From: Fodinibacter sp963763015
Lineage (GTDB): Bacteria; Actinomycetota; Actinomycetes; Actinomycetales; Dermatophilaceae
Length of the DNA: 64,000 nt
Assembly (NCBI GenBank): GCA_963763015.1
Contig: CAVXML010000007.1
Coordinates: 434,001-498,000 of the forward strand
Reading direction: 5' to 3'
Positions 1 to 7,402 of this stretch are shown here, piece after piece. The notes beneath the pieces were generated by a model. The model was given only the letters and a program-made list of their open reading frames with translations. It made no database searches and was not told the DNA's origin. Made by a program: the position numbers and the translations under genes. Every line of letters begins with the position of its first letter. The first letter of the stretch is position 1.

Positions 1-201
1 TACGACACCGACCTGCTGCACGGCATCCCCGAGACCCTGCCCCCGCACCTCGCGGCCGACAAGGTCCTCGCCCGGGTGCGTCGCCGCGGGCTGACCCCCG
101 ATCCGGATGCCGTGGCGCACCTCGAGCGCGCCCGGGCCGCCCTCGTCGCGGCCGAGACCGAGGTGCGCACGGCGCTTCGCGGTCTCGCCGACTCCCCCTA
201 G
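1..201 (+). CDS. C-terminal fragment of an unidentified protein
   Basis: The frame is open from the first base of the window and stops with TAG at 199-201, leaving 66 residues of a gene that begins outside the window. The fragment is charged, rich in Ala, Arg and Glu, and probably helical towards its end, with no recognisable motif. Codon use and GC bias match the neighbours, so it is real coding sequence. Its stop codon lies inside the likely -10 hexamer (199-204) of the next gene. I do not recognise the family. Confidence 0.6.
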   Translation, partial: YDTDLLHGIPETLPPHLAADKVLARVRRRGLTPDPDAVAHLERARAALVAAETEVRTALRGLADSP

Positions 202-204
202 TCT
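199..204 (+). promoter_or_regulatory. -10 element of psuK (leaderless)
   Basis: TAGTCT is followed by six bases and the GTG at 211. This is the TAnnnT-N6/7-start spacing seen before many genes here, where transcription would begin at the start codon itself. Confidence 0.6.
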
Positions 205-210
205 GCTTCG

Positions 211-1245
211 GTGCCTGCCGATCCCGCCCGTGTCCTGGTCATCGGCGGCGCGGTGCTCGACACGAAGCTCCGGACGGCTTCGCCTCCGGTGCCCGGAACG
301 AGCAACCCGGGGAGCGCGTCGTGGACGGCAGGAGGGGTCGGCCGCAACATCGCCGAGAACCTGGCTCGTCTCGGGACGTCCACCGCGCTCGTGGCGGCGG
401 TGGGCGACGACCTCGCCGGTGAGAGCATCGTGGGCCGCACCGCCGCGGCCGGCGTGGACTGCCGGAACGTCGTTCTCTCACCGCTCTCCACCGGCACGTA
501 CGCAGCCGTGCTCGACGAGGATGGTGACCTGCTCATCGCCGTCGCCGACATGCGCGCGACCGACGCGCTGACCGTCGCCGACCTGGGCGTGGTGCCGTCG
601 CTGCTCGGCGGCGCCGACGCCCTGGTCGTCGACGCCAACCTGGACGACTCGGTGGTGCGCTGGCTGCTGTCCGCCGCCCAGGAGGCCGGCGTCCTCACCG
701 TGCTGGAGCCGGTGAGCGTCGCCAAGGCCGGCCAGGTGGCCCCGGTTCTCGACGGCTCGGTGTGCCTGCACACGGTGACGCCCAACGTCGACGAGCTCGC
801 CGCCCTCGTCGGCCGCCCCGTGGGCGACACCGTGGACGACGTCGTCGAGGCCGCGCTCGTCCTCCACGGCCGCGGGGTTGAGCACGTGTGGGTGCGTCGC
901 GGCACGCATGGCAGCCTGCTCTCGGTCGCCGGGGCGGCGGCCGGGGCGGCGGCCGGGGCTGAGGGCACCCGGGATGCCGCCACGGCATCCGGCCAGCGGG
1001 TCGTGCTCGTCGACGCGCCGGTCACGGTGGTCGCCGACGTCACGGGCGCCGGCGACTCGATGACCGCCGGCTACGTCCACTCCCTGCTCGCCGGGAACGA
1101 CGCCGTCGAGGCCGCGCGATACGGCCAGGTCGTCGCGGCCCTGACCTGTGCGTCGGTCGACACGGTGCGCCCGGACCTGACCGCCGAGCTCGTGGCGGCC
1201 CACCTGACCCCCACCCGGCCATCCACCGAGGAGCTCCGCACATGA
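211..1245 (+). CDS. psuK: PfkB-family carbohydrate kinase, probable pseudouridine kinase
   Basis: 344-residue ribokinase/PfkB-type kinase. The N-terminal half carries the substrate-binding glycines GGVGRN (residues 41-46), and the C-terminal half has the PfkB signature DVTGAGDS with GAGD at about 279-282, holding the catalytic Asp. It overlaps the pseudouridine-5'-phosphate glycosidase gene by four bases (ATGA), which points to pseudouridine phosphorylation to PsiMP as its job rather than ribose or fructose-phosphate phosphorylation. GTG 211 is chosen because a -10 hexamer sits six bases upstream. Residues of about 240-252 are a Gly/Ala run encoded by a 12-bp tandem repeat, probably a tolerated surface loop. 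Confidence 0.8.
   Translation: MPADPARVLVIGGAVLDTKLRTASPPVPGTSNPGSASWTAGGVGRNIAENLARLGTSTALVAAVGDDLAGESIVGRTAAAGVDCRNVVLSPLSTGTYAAVLDEDGDLLIAVADMRATDALTVADLGVVPSLLGGADALVVDANLDDSVVRWLLSAAQEAGVLTVLEPVSVAKAGQVAPVLDGSVCLHTVTPNVDELAALVGRPVGDTVDDVVEAALVLHGRGVEHVWVRRGTHGSLLSVAGAAAGAAAGAEGTRDAATASGQRVVLVDAPVTVVADVTGAGDSMTAGYVHSLLAGNDAVEAARYGQVVAALTCASVDTVRPDLTAELVAAHLTPTRPSTEELRT
928..959 (+). repeat. 12-bp tandem repeat inside psuK
   Basis: The unit GCCGGGGCGGCG is repeated about 2.7 times in frame and encodes a Gly-Ala-Ala-Ala pattern. Slippage would change loop length by four residues per unit without breaking the frame. Confidence 0.75.
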
Positions 1246-2174
1246 CCGCGACCGCCAGCCCGCACCCGATGCTCGTGCTCGCGCCCGACGTGGCCGAGGC
1301 CCTTGCCACGGGCACGCCCGTCGTCGCGCTCGAGTCGACGATCATCAGCCACGGGATGCCGTACCCCCACAACGTCGCGATGGCCCGTGAGGTGGAGCAG
1401 ATCGTCCGCGACGGCGGGGCGGTGCCCGCGACGGTCGCCGTGCTGCACGGGCGTCCGACGGTCGGCCTGTCGGACGAGGAGCTCGAGCTGCTGGGGTCCG
1501 ACGGCGGCATCCGCAAGGTCAGCGTGCGCGACCTGCCCCACGTCGTCGCCACGGGCGCCCACGGCGCCACGACCGTGGCGAGCACGATGCGGCTGGCCGG
1601 GCTGGCCGGCATCCGCGTCTTCGTCACGGGCGGGCTGGGGGGCGTGCACCGGGGGGCGGAGCACTCGATGGACGTCTCGGCGGACCTCACCGAGCTCTCG
1701 CGCACCGAGGTCGCGGTGGTGTCGGCCGGGGTGAAGTCGATCCTCGACATCCCGCGCACGCTGGAGGTGCTCGAGACCCTCGGCGTCCCCGTCGTGGGCT
1801 ACGGGACGGACGAGTTCCCCTCGTTCTACTCACGGTCGAGCGGGGTGGGTGCGCCCATGCGGCTCGACACGCCGGGGGAGGTCGCCGCCCTCCTGCGCGC
1901 CACGTGGGACCTCGGCCTGGGCAGTGGAGTGGTCGTCGCCAACCCGGTCCCGGCCGAGGACGAGATGCCGCGGGCCGAGATCGACGCGGTGATCGCGCAG
2001 GCCCTCGCCGACTGCGAGGAGCGCGGCATCGAGGGCGCGGGCATCACGCCCTTCCTCCTCGGCCGGATCGTCGAGCTCTCCGACGGCCGTTCCCTGCAGA
2101 CGAACCTGGCCCTGGTGCGGCACAACGCCCGGGTGGGAACCGCGATCGCCGTCGCCCACGCCGCCCTCACCTGA
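1242..2174 (+). CDS. psuG: pseudouridine-5'-phosphate glycosidase
   Basis: 310 residues, normal length for PsuG (IndA family). The enzyme splits pseudouridine 5'-phosphate into uracil and ribose 5-phosphate. Visible family motifs include ALESTIISHGMPYPHN (about 25-39), with the conserved catalytic Glu, the Lys-containing GVKSILDIPRT stretch and EFPSFYSRSSG around residue 195. It overlaps psuK by ATGA, so the two are translationally coupled and form a complete degradation pathway for pseudouridine from RNA turnover. The ribose 5-phosphate can enter central metabolism, and enolase is the next gene downstream. Confidence 0.92.
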   Translation: MTATASPHPMLVLAPDVAEALATGTPVVALESTIISHGMPYPHNVAMAREVEQIVRDGGAVPATVAVLHGRPTVGLSDEELELLGSDGGIRKVSVRDLPHVVATGAHGATTVASTMRLAGLAGIRVFVTGGLGGVHRGAEHSMDVSADLTELSRTEVAVVSAGVKSILDIPRTLEVLETLGVPVVGYGTDEFPSFYSRSSGVGAPMRLDTPGEVAALLRATWDLGLGSGVVVANPVPAEDEMPRAEIDAVIAQALADCEERGIEGAGITPFLLGRIVELSDGRSLQTNLALVRHNARVGTAIAVAHAALT

Positions 2175-2193
2175 CGCCCCCGCCTCCCCGACC

Positions 2194-2274
2194 TCCCCGA
2201 CTTCGTCTGTCGGCGTGCCGCGACACGCCGTGCCCAGCCCCCGAAACCGACCATCTCGCAGACGAAGTCGGGGA
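2194..2274. repeat. Palindromic intergenic element, copy 1
   Basis: Left arm TCCCCGACTTCGTCTGT (2194-2210) and right arm CAGACGAAGTCGGGGA (2259-2274) are inverted repeats pairing over 16 bp, with a 48-base loop. Inside lies a second small stem, GGCGTG-CCGCGA-CACGCC. The same arms and loop motif recur at 41238-41318 and 42704-42784. It sits between psuG and eno. Confidence 0.85.
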
Positions 2275-2321
2275 GCTCGGGCCGGCGCGGGTCGGTCGGG
2301 GGGATGCCGCCCGGCGGGCAC

Positions 2322-2327
2322 TAGGCT
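2322..2327 (+). promoter_or_regulatory. Candidate -10 element of eno
   Basis: TAGGCT lies 38 bases upstream of the eno GTG. It would give a short leader of about 32 bases that includes the Shine-Dalgarno AGGAG at 2355-2359. Confidence 0.45.
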
Positions 2328-2365
2328 CGGAGCCGCACCCTTCACCCCAACCCCAGGAGTCCGGC

Positions 2366-3658
2366 GTGGCCAGCATCGAGGCAGTAGGCGCCCGCGAGAT
2401 CCTCGACTCGCGCGGCAACCCCACCGTGGAGGTCGAGGTGGCCCTCGACGACGGCACGCTCGCCCGGGCGGCCGTCCCGAGCGGCGCGTCGACCGGCGCC
2501 TTCGAGGCCGTCGAGCGCCGGGACGGCGACAAGGGCCGGTACCTCGGCAAGGGTGTCGAGAAGGCGGTCGACGCGGTCATCGAGGAGCTCGGGCCGAAGC
2601 TGCTGGGCTTCGAGGCAAGCGAGCAGCGGCTCGTCGACGCCGAGATGCTCGCCATCGACGGCAGCGCGAACAAGGAGAAGATCGGCGCCAACGCCATCCT
2701 CGGCGTCTCGCTCGCCGTCGCCCGCGCCGCCGCCGACTCGGCGGACCTGCCGCTGTTCCGCTACGTCGGAGGGCCCAACGCGCACGTCCTGCCCGTCCCG
2801 ATGATGAACATCCTCAACGGGGGCAGCCACGCCGACTCCAACGTCGACATCCAGGAGTTCATGATCGCGCCGATCGGCGCGGAGTCCTTCCGTGAGGCGC
2901 TGCGGTGGGGCGCCGAGATCTACCACGCGCTCAAGGGCGTGCTCAAGGAGAAGGGGCTGGCGACGGGCCTCGGCGACGAGGGTGGCTTCGCTCCCAACCT
3001 CGACTCCAACCGCGCCGCGCTCGACCTCATCCTCGAAGCGATCCAGCGGGCCGGCTACACGCCGGGCGAGCAGATCGGCCTCGCCCTCGACGTCGCCGCC
3101 TCGGAGTTCCACGAGGACGGCTCGTACGCCTTCGAGGGTGGCCGCAAGACCTCGGCCGAGATGATCGACTACTACGCCGAGCTCGTCGCCTCCTACCCGC
3201 TCGTCTCCATCGAGGACCCGCTGGACGAGTCCGACTGGGACGGCTGGAAGGCGATGACCGACCGCCTCGGCGACGACGTCCAGCTCGTCGGGGACGACCT
3301 CTTCGTCACCAACCCCGAGCGCCTGGCGCGTGGCATCGAGACCGGCACGGCGAACGCGCTCCTGGTCAAGGTGAACCAGATCGGTTCTCTCACCGAGACC
3401 TTGGATGCCGTCGAGCTCGCCCAGCGCAACGGGTACCGCTGCATGATGAGCCACCGCTCCGGCGAGACCGAGGACACGACGATCGCCGACCTCGCGGTGG
3501 CCACCAACTGCGGCCAGATCAAGACAGGTGCCCCGGCCCGCTCGGAGCGGGTCGCGAAGTACAACCAGCTCCTTCGGATCGAGGAGGAGCTCGACGACGC
3601 CGCGGTGTACGCCGGGGCCGGCGCCTTCCCCCGCTTCGCCCGCAGGCAGCAGGGCTGA
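2366..3658 (+). CDS. eno: enolase (phosphopyruvate hydratase)
   Basis: 430 residues, standard bacterial enolase length, converting 2-phosphoglycerate to phosphoenolpyruvate in glycolysis. The start VASIEAVGAREILDSRGNPT matches family N-termini, and GTG 2366 has AGGAG six bases upstream, although the frame stays open far further upstream. The active-site Lys stretch LLVKVNQIGSLTET and the enolase signature SHRSGETEDTTIADLAV are both present. It is followed after eight bases by a DivIC/FtsB-type gene, as in Mycobacterium (Rv1023-Rv1024). Confidence 0.97.
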   Translation: MASIEAVGAREILDSRGNPTVEVEVALDDGTLARAAVPSGASTGAFEAVERRDGDKGRYLGKGVEKAVDAVIEELGPKLLGFEASEQRLVDAEMLAIDGSANKEKIGANAILGVSLAVARAAADSADLPLFRYVGGPNAHVLPVPMMNILNGGSHADSNVDIQEFMIAPIGAESFREALRWGAEIYHALKGVLKEKGLATGLGDEGGFAPNLDSNRAALDLILEAIQRAGYTPGEQIGLALDVAASEFHEDGSYAFEGGRKTSAEMIDYYAELVASYPLVSIEDPLDESDWDGWKAMTDRLGDDVQLVGDDLFVTNPERLARGIETGTANALLVKVNQIGSLTETLDAVELAQRNGYRCMMSHRSGETEDTTIADLAVATNCGQIKTGAPARSERVAKYNQLLRIEEELDDAAVYAGAGAFPRFARRQQG

Positions 3659-3666
3659 CGCGGGCG

Positions 3667-4221
3667 ATGTCCACCGGGCGCTCTCGCGGTCCGGCGTCGC
3701 GGCCTCCGCGACGTCCGCCACGGGGACGCCCACGGGCGTCGACAGCGGGCCTGGCACCGGCCACCGCATCCGGCGCGGCGTCCGGTGCGGCCGCGGGCAG
3801 CGGCTGGCGCGGCCGGCTGACCGTCGCAGCACGCAACCACCGCGCCCGGCGGGTCCTCGTGCTCGCCGCGATCCTGGCCTTCCTCTCGGTCCTGCTGGGG
3901 TCGACCGTCGCCGCGTACGTCGGCCAGCGTGGTGACATCGCGGCCCTGCGCGACAAGGTGGCCGCCCAGGAGCGGGACGTCGTGGCGCTGGAGGCCGAGC
4001 GCGAGCGCTGGCGCGACCCGGCATACGTCGAGCAGCAGGCCCGCCAGCGACTCAAGTTCGTCAAGCCGGGGGAGCGGTCGTACACCGTCCTTGACCCCGC
4101 CCCCGCGACCGGCACCACCGATCCGGTGCCCGACGTCGCCAGGCCGGACCGCGACCTGGCGTGGTACCAGACGGTCTGGGAGTCCGCGCGCACCGCCGAC
4201 GCACCGGGGGCCCGGCAGTGA
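3667..4221 (+). CDS. septum formation initiator family protein (FtsB/DivIC)
   Basis: 184 residues. A basic, Pro/Arg-rich cytoplasmic tail (about 1-55) is followed by one transmembrane helix (about 60-85), a coiled coil (about 90-115) and the conserved extracytoplasmic motif around DPAYVEQQARQRLKFVKPGE. This is the FtsB/DivIC divisome architecture, which links FtsL and FtsQ at the septum. The ATG lies eight bases after the eno stop, and the stop overlaps the next start as GTGA, so it is cotranscribed with eno and DUF501. The same order occurs in Mycobacterium (Rv1023-Rv1026). Confidence 0.88.
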   Translation: MSTGRSRGPASRPPRRPPRGRPRASTAGLAPATASGAASGAAAGSGWRGRLTVAARNHRARRVLVLAAILAFLSVLLGSTVAAYVGQRGDIAALRDKVAAQERDVVALEAERERWRDPAYVEQQARQRLKFVKPGERSYTVLDPAPATGTTDPVPDVARPDRDLAWYQTVWESARTADAPGARQ

Positions 4222-4811
4222 CCGACCGCACGGACCTGTCGCCCGTCGCGCAGGCCGACCTCGACGCGGTCTCGCGCCAGCTCGGCCGCCCGGCGAGAGG
4301 GGTCGTGGAGGTCGCGCACCGCTGTCCCTGCGGTGAACCCGACGTCGTGCGCACCGAGCCGCGCCTTCCCGACGGCACCCCCTTCCCGACGTCCTTCTAC
4401 GCCACGTGCCCACGGCTCACGGGCGCGCTGTCGACGCTGGAGAGCCAGGGGGTCATGCGCGAGATGACCACCCGCCTGGCGTCCGACCCCGACCTGGCCG
4501 CACGGTACGCCGCAGCGCACGAGGACTACCTCGCCCGCCGGTCCCAGCTCGGCGTCGTCCCCGAGATCGCGGGCGTGTCAGCCGGTGGGATGCCGTCGCG
4601 CGTCAAGTGCCTGCACGTCCTGGTTGCGCACTCGCTCGGCGCCGGTCCGGGGGTCAACCCGCTCGGTGACGAGGCGCTCGACATGCTGGAGCCCTGGTGG
4701 CTGAACCACCCCTGCTCGGCCGACAGCGACGGCGACGCAGTCGACGCCGCCGGCGCGCAGGCCCCTGCCGTCGCGGGCGCCCATCCCCCCTCGCCGGGAG
4801 GCGGCCGGTGA
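4218..4811 (+). CDS. DUF501 domain-containing protein
   Basis: 197 residues, the usual actinobacterial DUF501 length. Diagnostic stretches are the Cys-containing VAHRCPCGEPDVVRTEPRL near residue 35 and PFPTSFYATCPRL near residue 60. Function is unknown; the family is nearly always found between the FtsB-like gene and ppx, as here. Start and stop overlap both neighbours by GTGA, so translation is probably coupled. The last 30 or so residues are Ala/Pro-rich and poorly conserved. Confidence 0.85.
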   Translation: MTDRTDLSPVAQADLDAVSRQLGRPARGVVEVAHRCPCGEPDVVRTEPRLPDGTPFPTSFYATCPRLTGALSTLESQGVMREMTTRLASDPDLAARYAAAHEDYLARRSQLGVVPEIAGVSAGGMPSRVKCLHVLVAHSLGAGPGVNPLGDEALDMLEPWWLNHPCSADSDGDAVDAAGAQAPAVAGAHPPSPGGGR

Positions 4812-5770
4812 TCTCGCAGCCGGCCCCCCGGGTCGCCGCGGTCGACTGCGGCACGAACTCGATCCGCCTCCTCGTCGCCGACGTCGGCGACGACGGACGG
4901 CTCACCGACGTGGCGCGTCGGATGGAGATCGTGCGCCTCGGCCAGGACATCGACCGCACCGGGGTCATCGCACCCGAGGCGATGCAGCGCACCCTGGCCG
5001 CCACCCGCGACTACGCCGCCCAGTGCCGGGCCCTGGGGGCGCAGCGCGTGAGGTACGTCGCCACCTCGGCGTCCCGAGACGCCAGCAACGCCGGTCAGTT
5101 CGTGGATGCCGTGCACGGGGCCTTCGCGGAGGTGGGCCTCGACGTGGCGGTCGAGGTCGTCGCGGGTGACGCGGAGGCGCGGTTGTCGTTCACCGGCGCG
5201 ACGTCGGACCTGGTCGCCCTCGGGGTCCCGGGGCCCTACGTCGTCGTCGACATCGGCGGCGGGTCCACCGAGCTCGTCCGCGGGACCACGGACGTCGAGG
5301 CGGCGCGTTCCGTCGACGTGGGGTCGGTCCGGATGACCGAGCGTCACCTGGTCTCCGACCCTCCGCGGCCGGCCGAGGTCGAGGGCGCACGCCGGGACAT
5401 CTCGGCCGCCCTGGACACGGTCGAGCAGGGGGTCGACCTCGCCGGTCTCGGTGCGGTCGTGGGGGTGGCCGGCACCATCACCACGGTGACGGCCCACGTG
5501 CTGCGGCTCCCGGCGTACGACCCGGATGCCGTGCACCTCGCGCGCCGACCCTCGGCCGAGCACTTCTCGGCGTGCCGTGAGCTCCTCGGTATGAGCCGGG
5601 CGCAACGGGCCGCGCTGACCTATGTGCACCCCGGTCGGGTCGACGTCATCGGCGCCGGTGCCCTGGTGTGGTCCGAGGTGCTCTCCCGGGCGCTGGACCG
5701 GTCCCCGGGGGCCGAGGTGGTGACGTCGGAGCACGACATCCTCGACGGGATCGCGCTCTCGCTGGCCTGA
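4808..5770 (+). CDS. ppx: exopolyphosphatase / guanosine pentaphosphatase
   Basis: 320 residues of the Ppx/GppA family, with the ASKHA-type phosphate loops AAVDCGTNSIRLLVADV near the N-terminus and VVVDIGGGSTELV in the middle. It lacks the C-terminal HD extension of E. coli Ppx (about 510 residues) and matches the short actinobacterial type (Rv1026). It hydrolyses polyphosphate ends and/or pppGpp, linking phosphate storage with the stringent response. GTG 4808 overlaps the DUF501 stop. A tRNA gene follows 57 bases downstream. Confidence 0.88.
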   Translation: MISQPAPRVAAVDCGTNSIRLLVADVGDDGRLTDVARRMEIVRLGQDIDRTGVIAPEAMQRTLAATRDYAAQCRALGAQRVRYVATSASRDASNAGQFVDAVHGAFAEVGLDVAVEVVAGDAEARLSFTGATSDLVALGVPGPYVVVDIGGGSTELVRGTTDVEAARSVDVGSVRMTERHLVSDPPRPAEVEGARRDISAALDTVEQGVDLAGLGAVVGVAGTITTVTAHVLRLPAYDPDAVHLARRPSAEHFSACRELLGMSRAQRAALTYVHPGRVDVIGAGALVWSEVLSRALDRSPGAEVVTSEHDILDGIALSLA

Positions 5771-5815
5771 GCCGCGGTCTCCACCGAGGTCTGTGGGCCG
5801 CACTGGGCCACGGCA

Positions 5816-5821
5816 TACAGT
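5816..5821 (+). promoter_or_regulatory. -10 element of the tRNA-Leu gene
   Basis: TACAGT is followed by six bases and the first base of the mature tRNA, so transcription would start at or next to the tRNA 5' end. No good -35 is visible. Confidence 0.5.
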
Positions 5822-5827
5822 GGCGTC

Positions 5828-5902
5828 GCCCCCGTGGCCCAACTGGCAGAGGCAGGCGACTTAAAATCGCCACCGGTGCGGGTTCGACTCCCGTCGGGGG
5901 CA
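5828..5902 (+). tRNA. tRNA-Leu (anticodon UAA)
   Basis: Complete cloverleaf. Acceptor 5828-5834 pairs with 5895-5901; D stem 5837-5839/5851-5853; anticodon stem 5855-5859/5867-5871 with loop CTTAAAA, giving anticodon UAA at 5862-5864; T stem 5878-5882/5890-5894 with loop TTCGACT. The discriminator is A5902. CCA is not encoded (ACCC follows). The variable loop is only six bases (5872-5877), whereas tRNA-Leu is normally class II with a long variable arm. Its position after ppx matches the tRNA-Leu (leuX) site in Mycobacterium. Confidence 0.93.
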
Positions 5903-6081
5903 CCCAGCGACGCGGGACCGTTCGGGCGCAGGGGAGCCGCACCGGCCGCGTCCCGACGAAGGGTCCCCCGCCGCCGACTCTCCACAGCACGGCCGGGGCG
6001 GGAACATCGCGACCCCCGTGGGACGTCTAGTCTGATGACACGTGCGGTGAGCGTCACCGCCATGACCATCACGGAGGAACG

Positions 6082-6930
6082 ATGGCCAGCAACCCGGCCT
6101 TCAACCGGCTCGAGAAGGACGCCCAGGCGGGCTATGCCGGATTCGGCGGTCAGCCGCAGCAGCAGGCGATGTCCTCGTCGTACGCGGCCCAGGACGCCAT
6201 GACGGCCGATCAGCTGCAGGAGATGTACAACCGGCAGGCAGCCGGCCCGGCCGACACGCGGCGCGTCACCATGGACGACGTCATCATGAAGACGCTGGCC
6301 CTGTTCGCCATCGTGCTCGTCACCGGGACCATCGGCTGGGTCGTCTCGGCGAACAACGAGGCCGCCGGCTACGCGCTGTGGATGGGCGGCATGATCGGCA
6401 CCCTCGTGCTCGGTCTCGTCATCGCCTTCAAGAAGACCCTGAGCGTCCCCCTGATCCTCGGGTACGCCGTTGTCGAGGGGTTCTTCGTCGGCGCGGTCAG
6501 CGAGTTCTTCAACACCGTGCCCGGCTGGGAGGGGATCGTCCCGCAGGCCGTGCTCGCCACCCTCTCGACGTTCGTCGGCATGTTCCTCGCCTACAAGTTC
6601 GGCCTCATCAAGGTGACCGCCAAGTTCCGCCGCATCATGACGATGGCGATCATCGGCTACGCGATCTTCGCCGTGGTGAACTTCATCTTCGCGATCGTCA
6701 CGAACACCCAGTTCGGCATCGGCGGCTCCGGCGGCCTCGGCATCGCCATCTCCCTCTTCGCGGTCGGGCTCGCCTCGTTCAGCCTGGCCCTCGACTTCGA
6801 CTCGATCGAGTACGCCATCCGCAACGGTGCGCCGCAGAAGTACTCGTGGCTGCTGGCGCACGGGCTCATCGTCACGCTCGTGTGGCTGTACATCGAGTTC
6901 CTGCGCCTCTTCGCCCGCCTCCGCGAGTGA
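6082..6930 (+). CDS. Bax inhibitor-1/YccA family membrane protein
   Basis: 282 residues. A soluble N-terminus of about 70 residues, rich in Gln and Ala, precedes seven predicted transmembrane helices; the late Asp-rich DFDSIEYAI motif before the last helix is typical of this actinobacterial YccA/BI-1 group. Related BI-1 proteins form pH-sensitive calcium leak channels, but a role here is not established. GGAGG lies four bases before ATG 6082. The stop overlaps the next GTG, so the small downstream gene is probably cotranslated. Confidence 0.85.
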   Translation: MASNPAFNRLEKDAQAGYAGFGGQPQQQAMSSSYAAQDAMTADQLQEMYNRQAAGPADTRRVTMDDVIMKTLALFAIVLVTGTIGWVVSANNEAAGYALWMGGMIGTLVLGLVIAFKKTLSVPLILGYAVVEGFFVGAVSEFFNTVPGWEGIVPQAVLATLSTFVGMFLAYKFGLIKVTAKFRRIMTMAIIGYAIFAVVNFIFAIVTNTQFGIGGSGGLGIAISLFAVGLASFSLALDFDSIEYAIRNGAPQKYSWLLAHGLIVTLVWLYIEFLRLFARLRE

Positions 6931-7325
6931 CCGAGGACGACTCCACCGACACCGCCGGGACAGGAAGACCTGTCCCGGCGGTGCCGTCTGTGGCTGGGCG
7001 GGCCACGTCGGCCCTCGAGAGGCGGCAGGATGCCGGTCGGCCGGCCCACGACGTCGTCGCACCGGAGGCACGGGTCGAGCTGGACCGCATCCGCCGTCGC
7101 TGGGCCGGGCTGCCGCTGTCCCACGCCCAGTCGCGGATGCCGCTCGTGCAGCGGCTTCTGGCGGACCTCGGTCCTCGCTCCGCCCCGGTGCCGGCCGCCG
7201 TGCCGGACCTCGGCCCGGCGGTGGTCGCCGACCAGCTGTCCGTGCTGGTCTGGGACGCGTACGCGGCGGGGCGCGGCGACGGCATCCCGGCGCTGCTGTC
7301 CGACGTCCGCCGCGCGCTGGGCTGA
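6927..7325 (+). CDS. conserved hypothetical protein
   Basis: 132 residues, soluble. The first 45 are Thr/Pro/Arg-rich and disordered-looking; the rest is predicted helical with the pattern ARVELDRIRRRWAGLPLSHA and a C-terminal helix ending in DVRRALG. GTG 6927 overlaps the stop of the BI-1-like gene (GTGA), the main support for the start. No family is recognised. A small GC hairpin (CCCCC-tccgt-GGGGG, 7336-7350) just downstream may end transcription before the convergent MarR gene. Confidence 0.7.
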   Translation: MTEDDSTDTAGTGRPVPAVPSVAGRATSALERRQDAGRPAHDVVAPEARVELDRIRRRWAGLPLSHAQSRMPLVQRLLADLGPRSAPVPAAVPDLGPAVVADQLSVLVWDAYAAGRGDGIPALLSDVRRALG

Positions 7326-7402
7326 GCGCCGCAGCCCCCCTCCGTGGGGGACGCCGCGCCGGCGGCCAGCGTTGCCGGAGGCCGCGGCGGCGGGGGCCTC
7401 GG

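Noticed and set aside
972..990. Inverted octamer pair as a terminator inside psuK
   Set aside because: It lies in the middle of a coding region with an intact family C-terminus downstream, so it is an instance of the repeated octamer, not a gene end.
2342..4024. Very long open frames on the strand opposite eno, fadH, groEL, guaB and others
   Set aside because: They follow from the GC-rich third positions of the true genes, have unnatural composition (Arg/Pro or Val/Asp-rich) and no family motifs; the opposite frames carry complete recognisable proteins.
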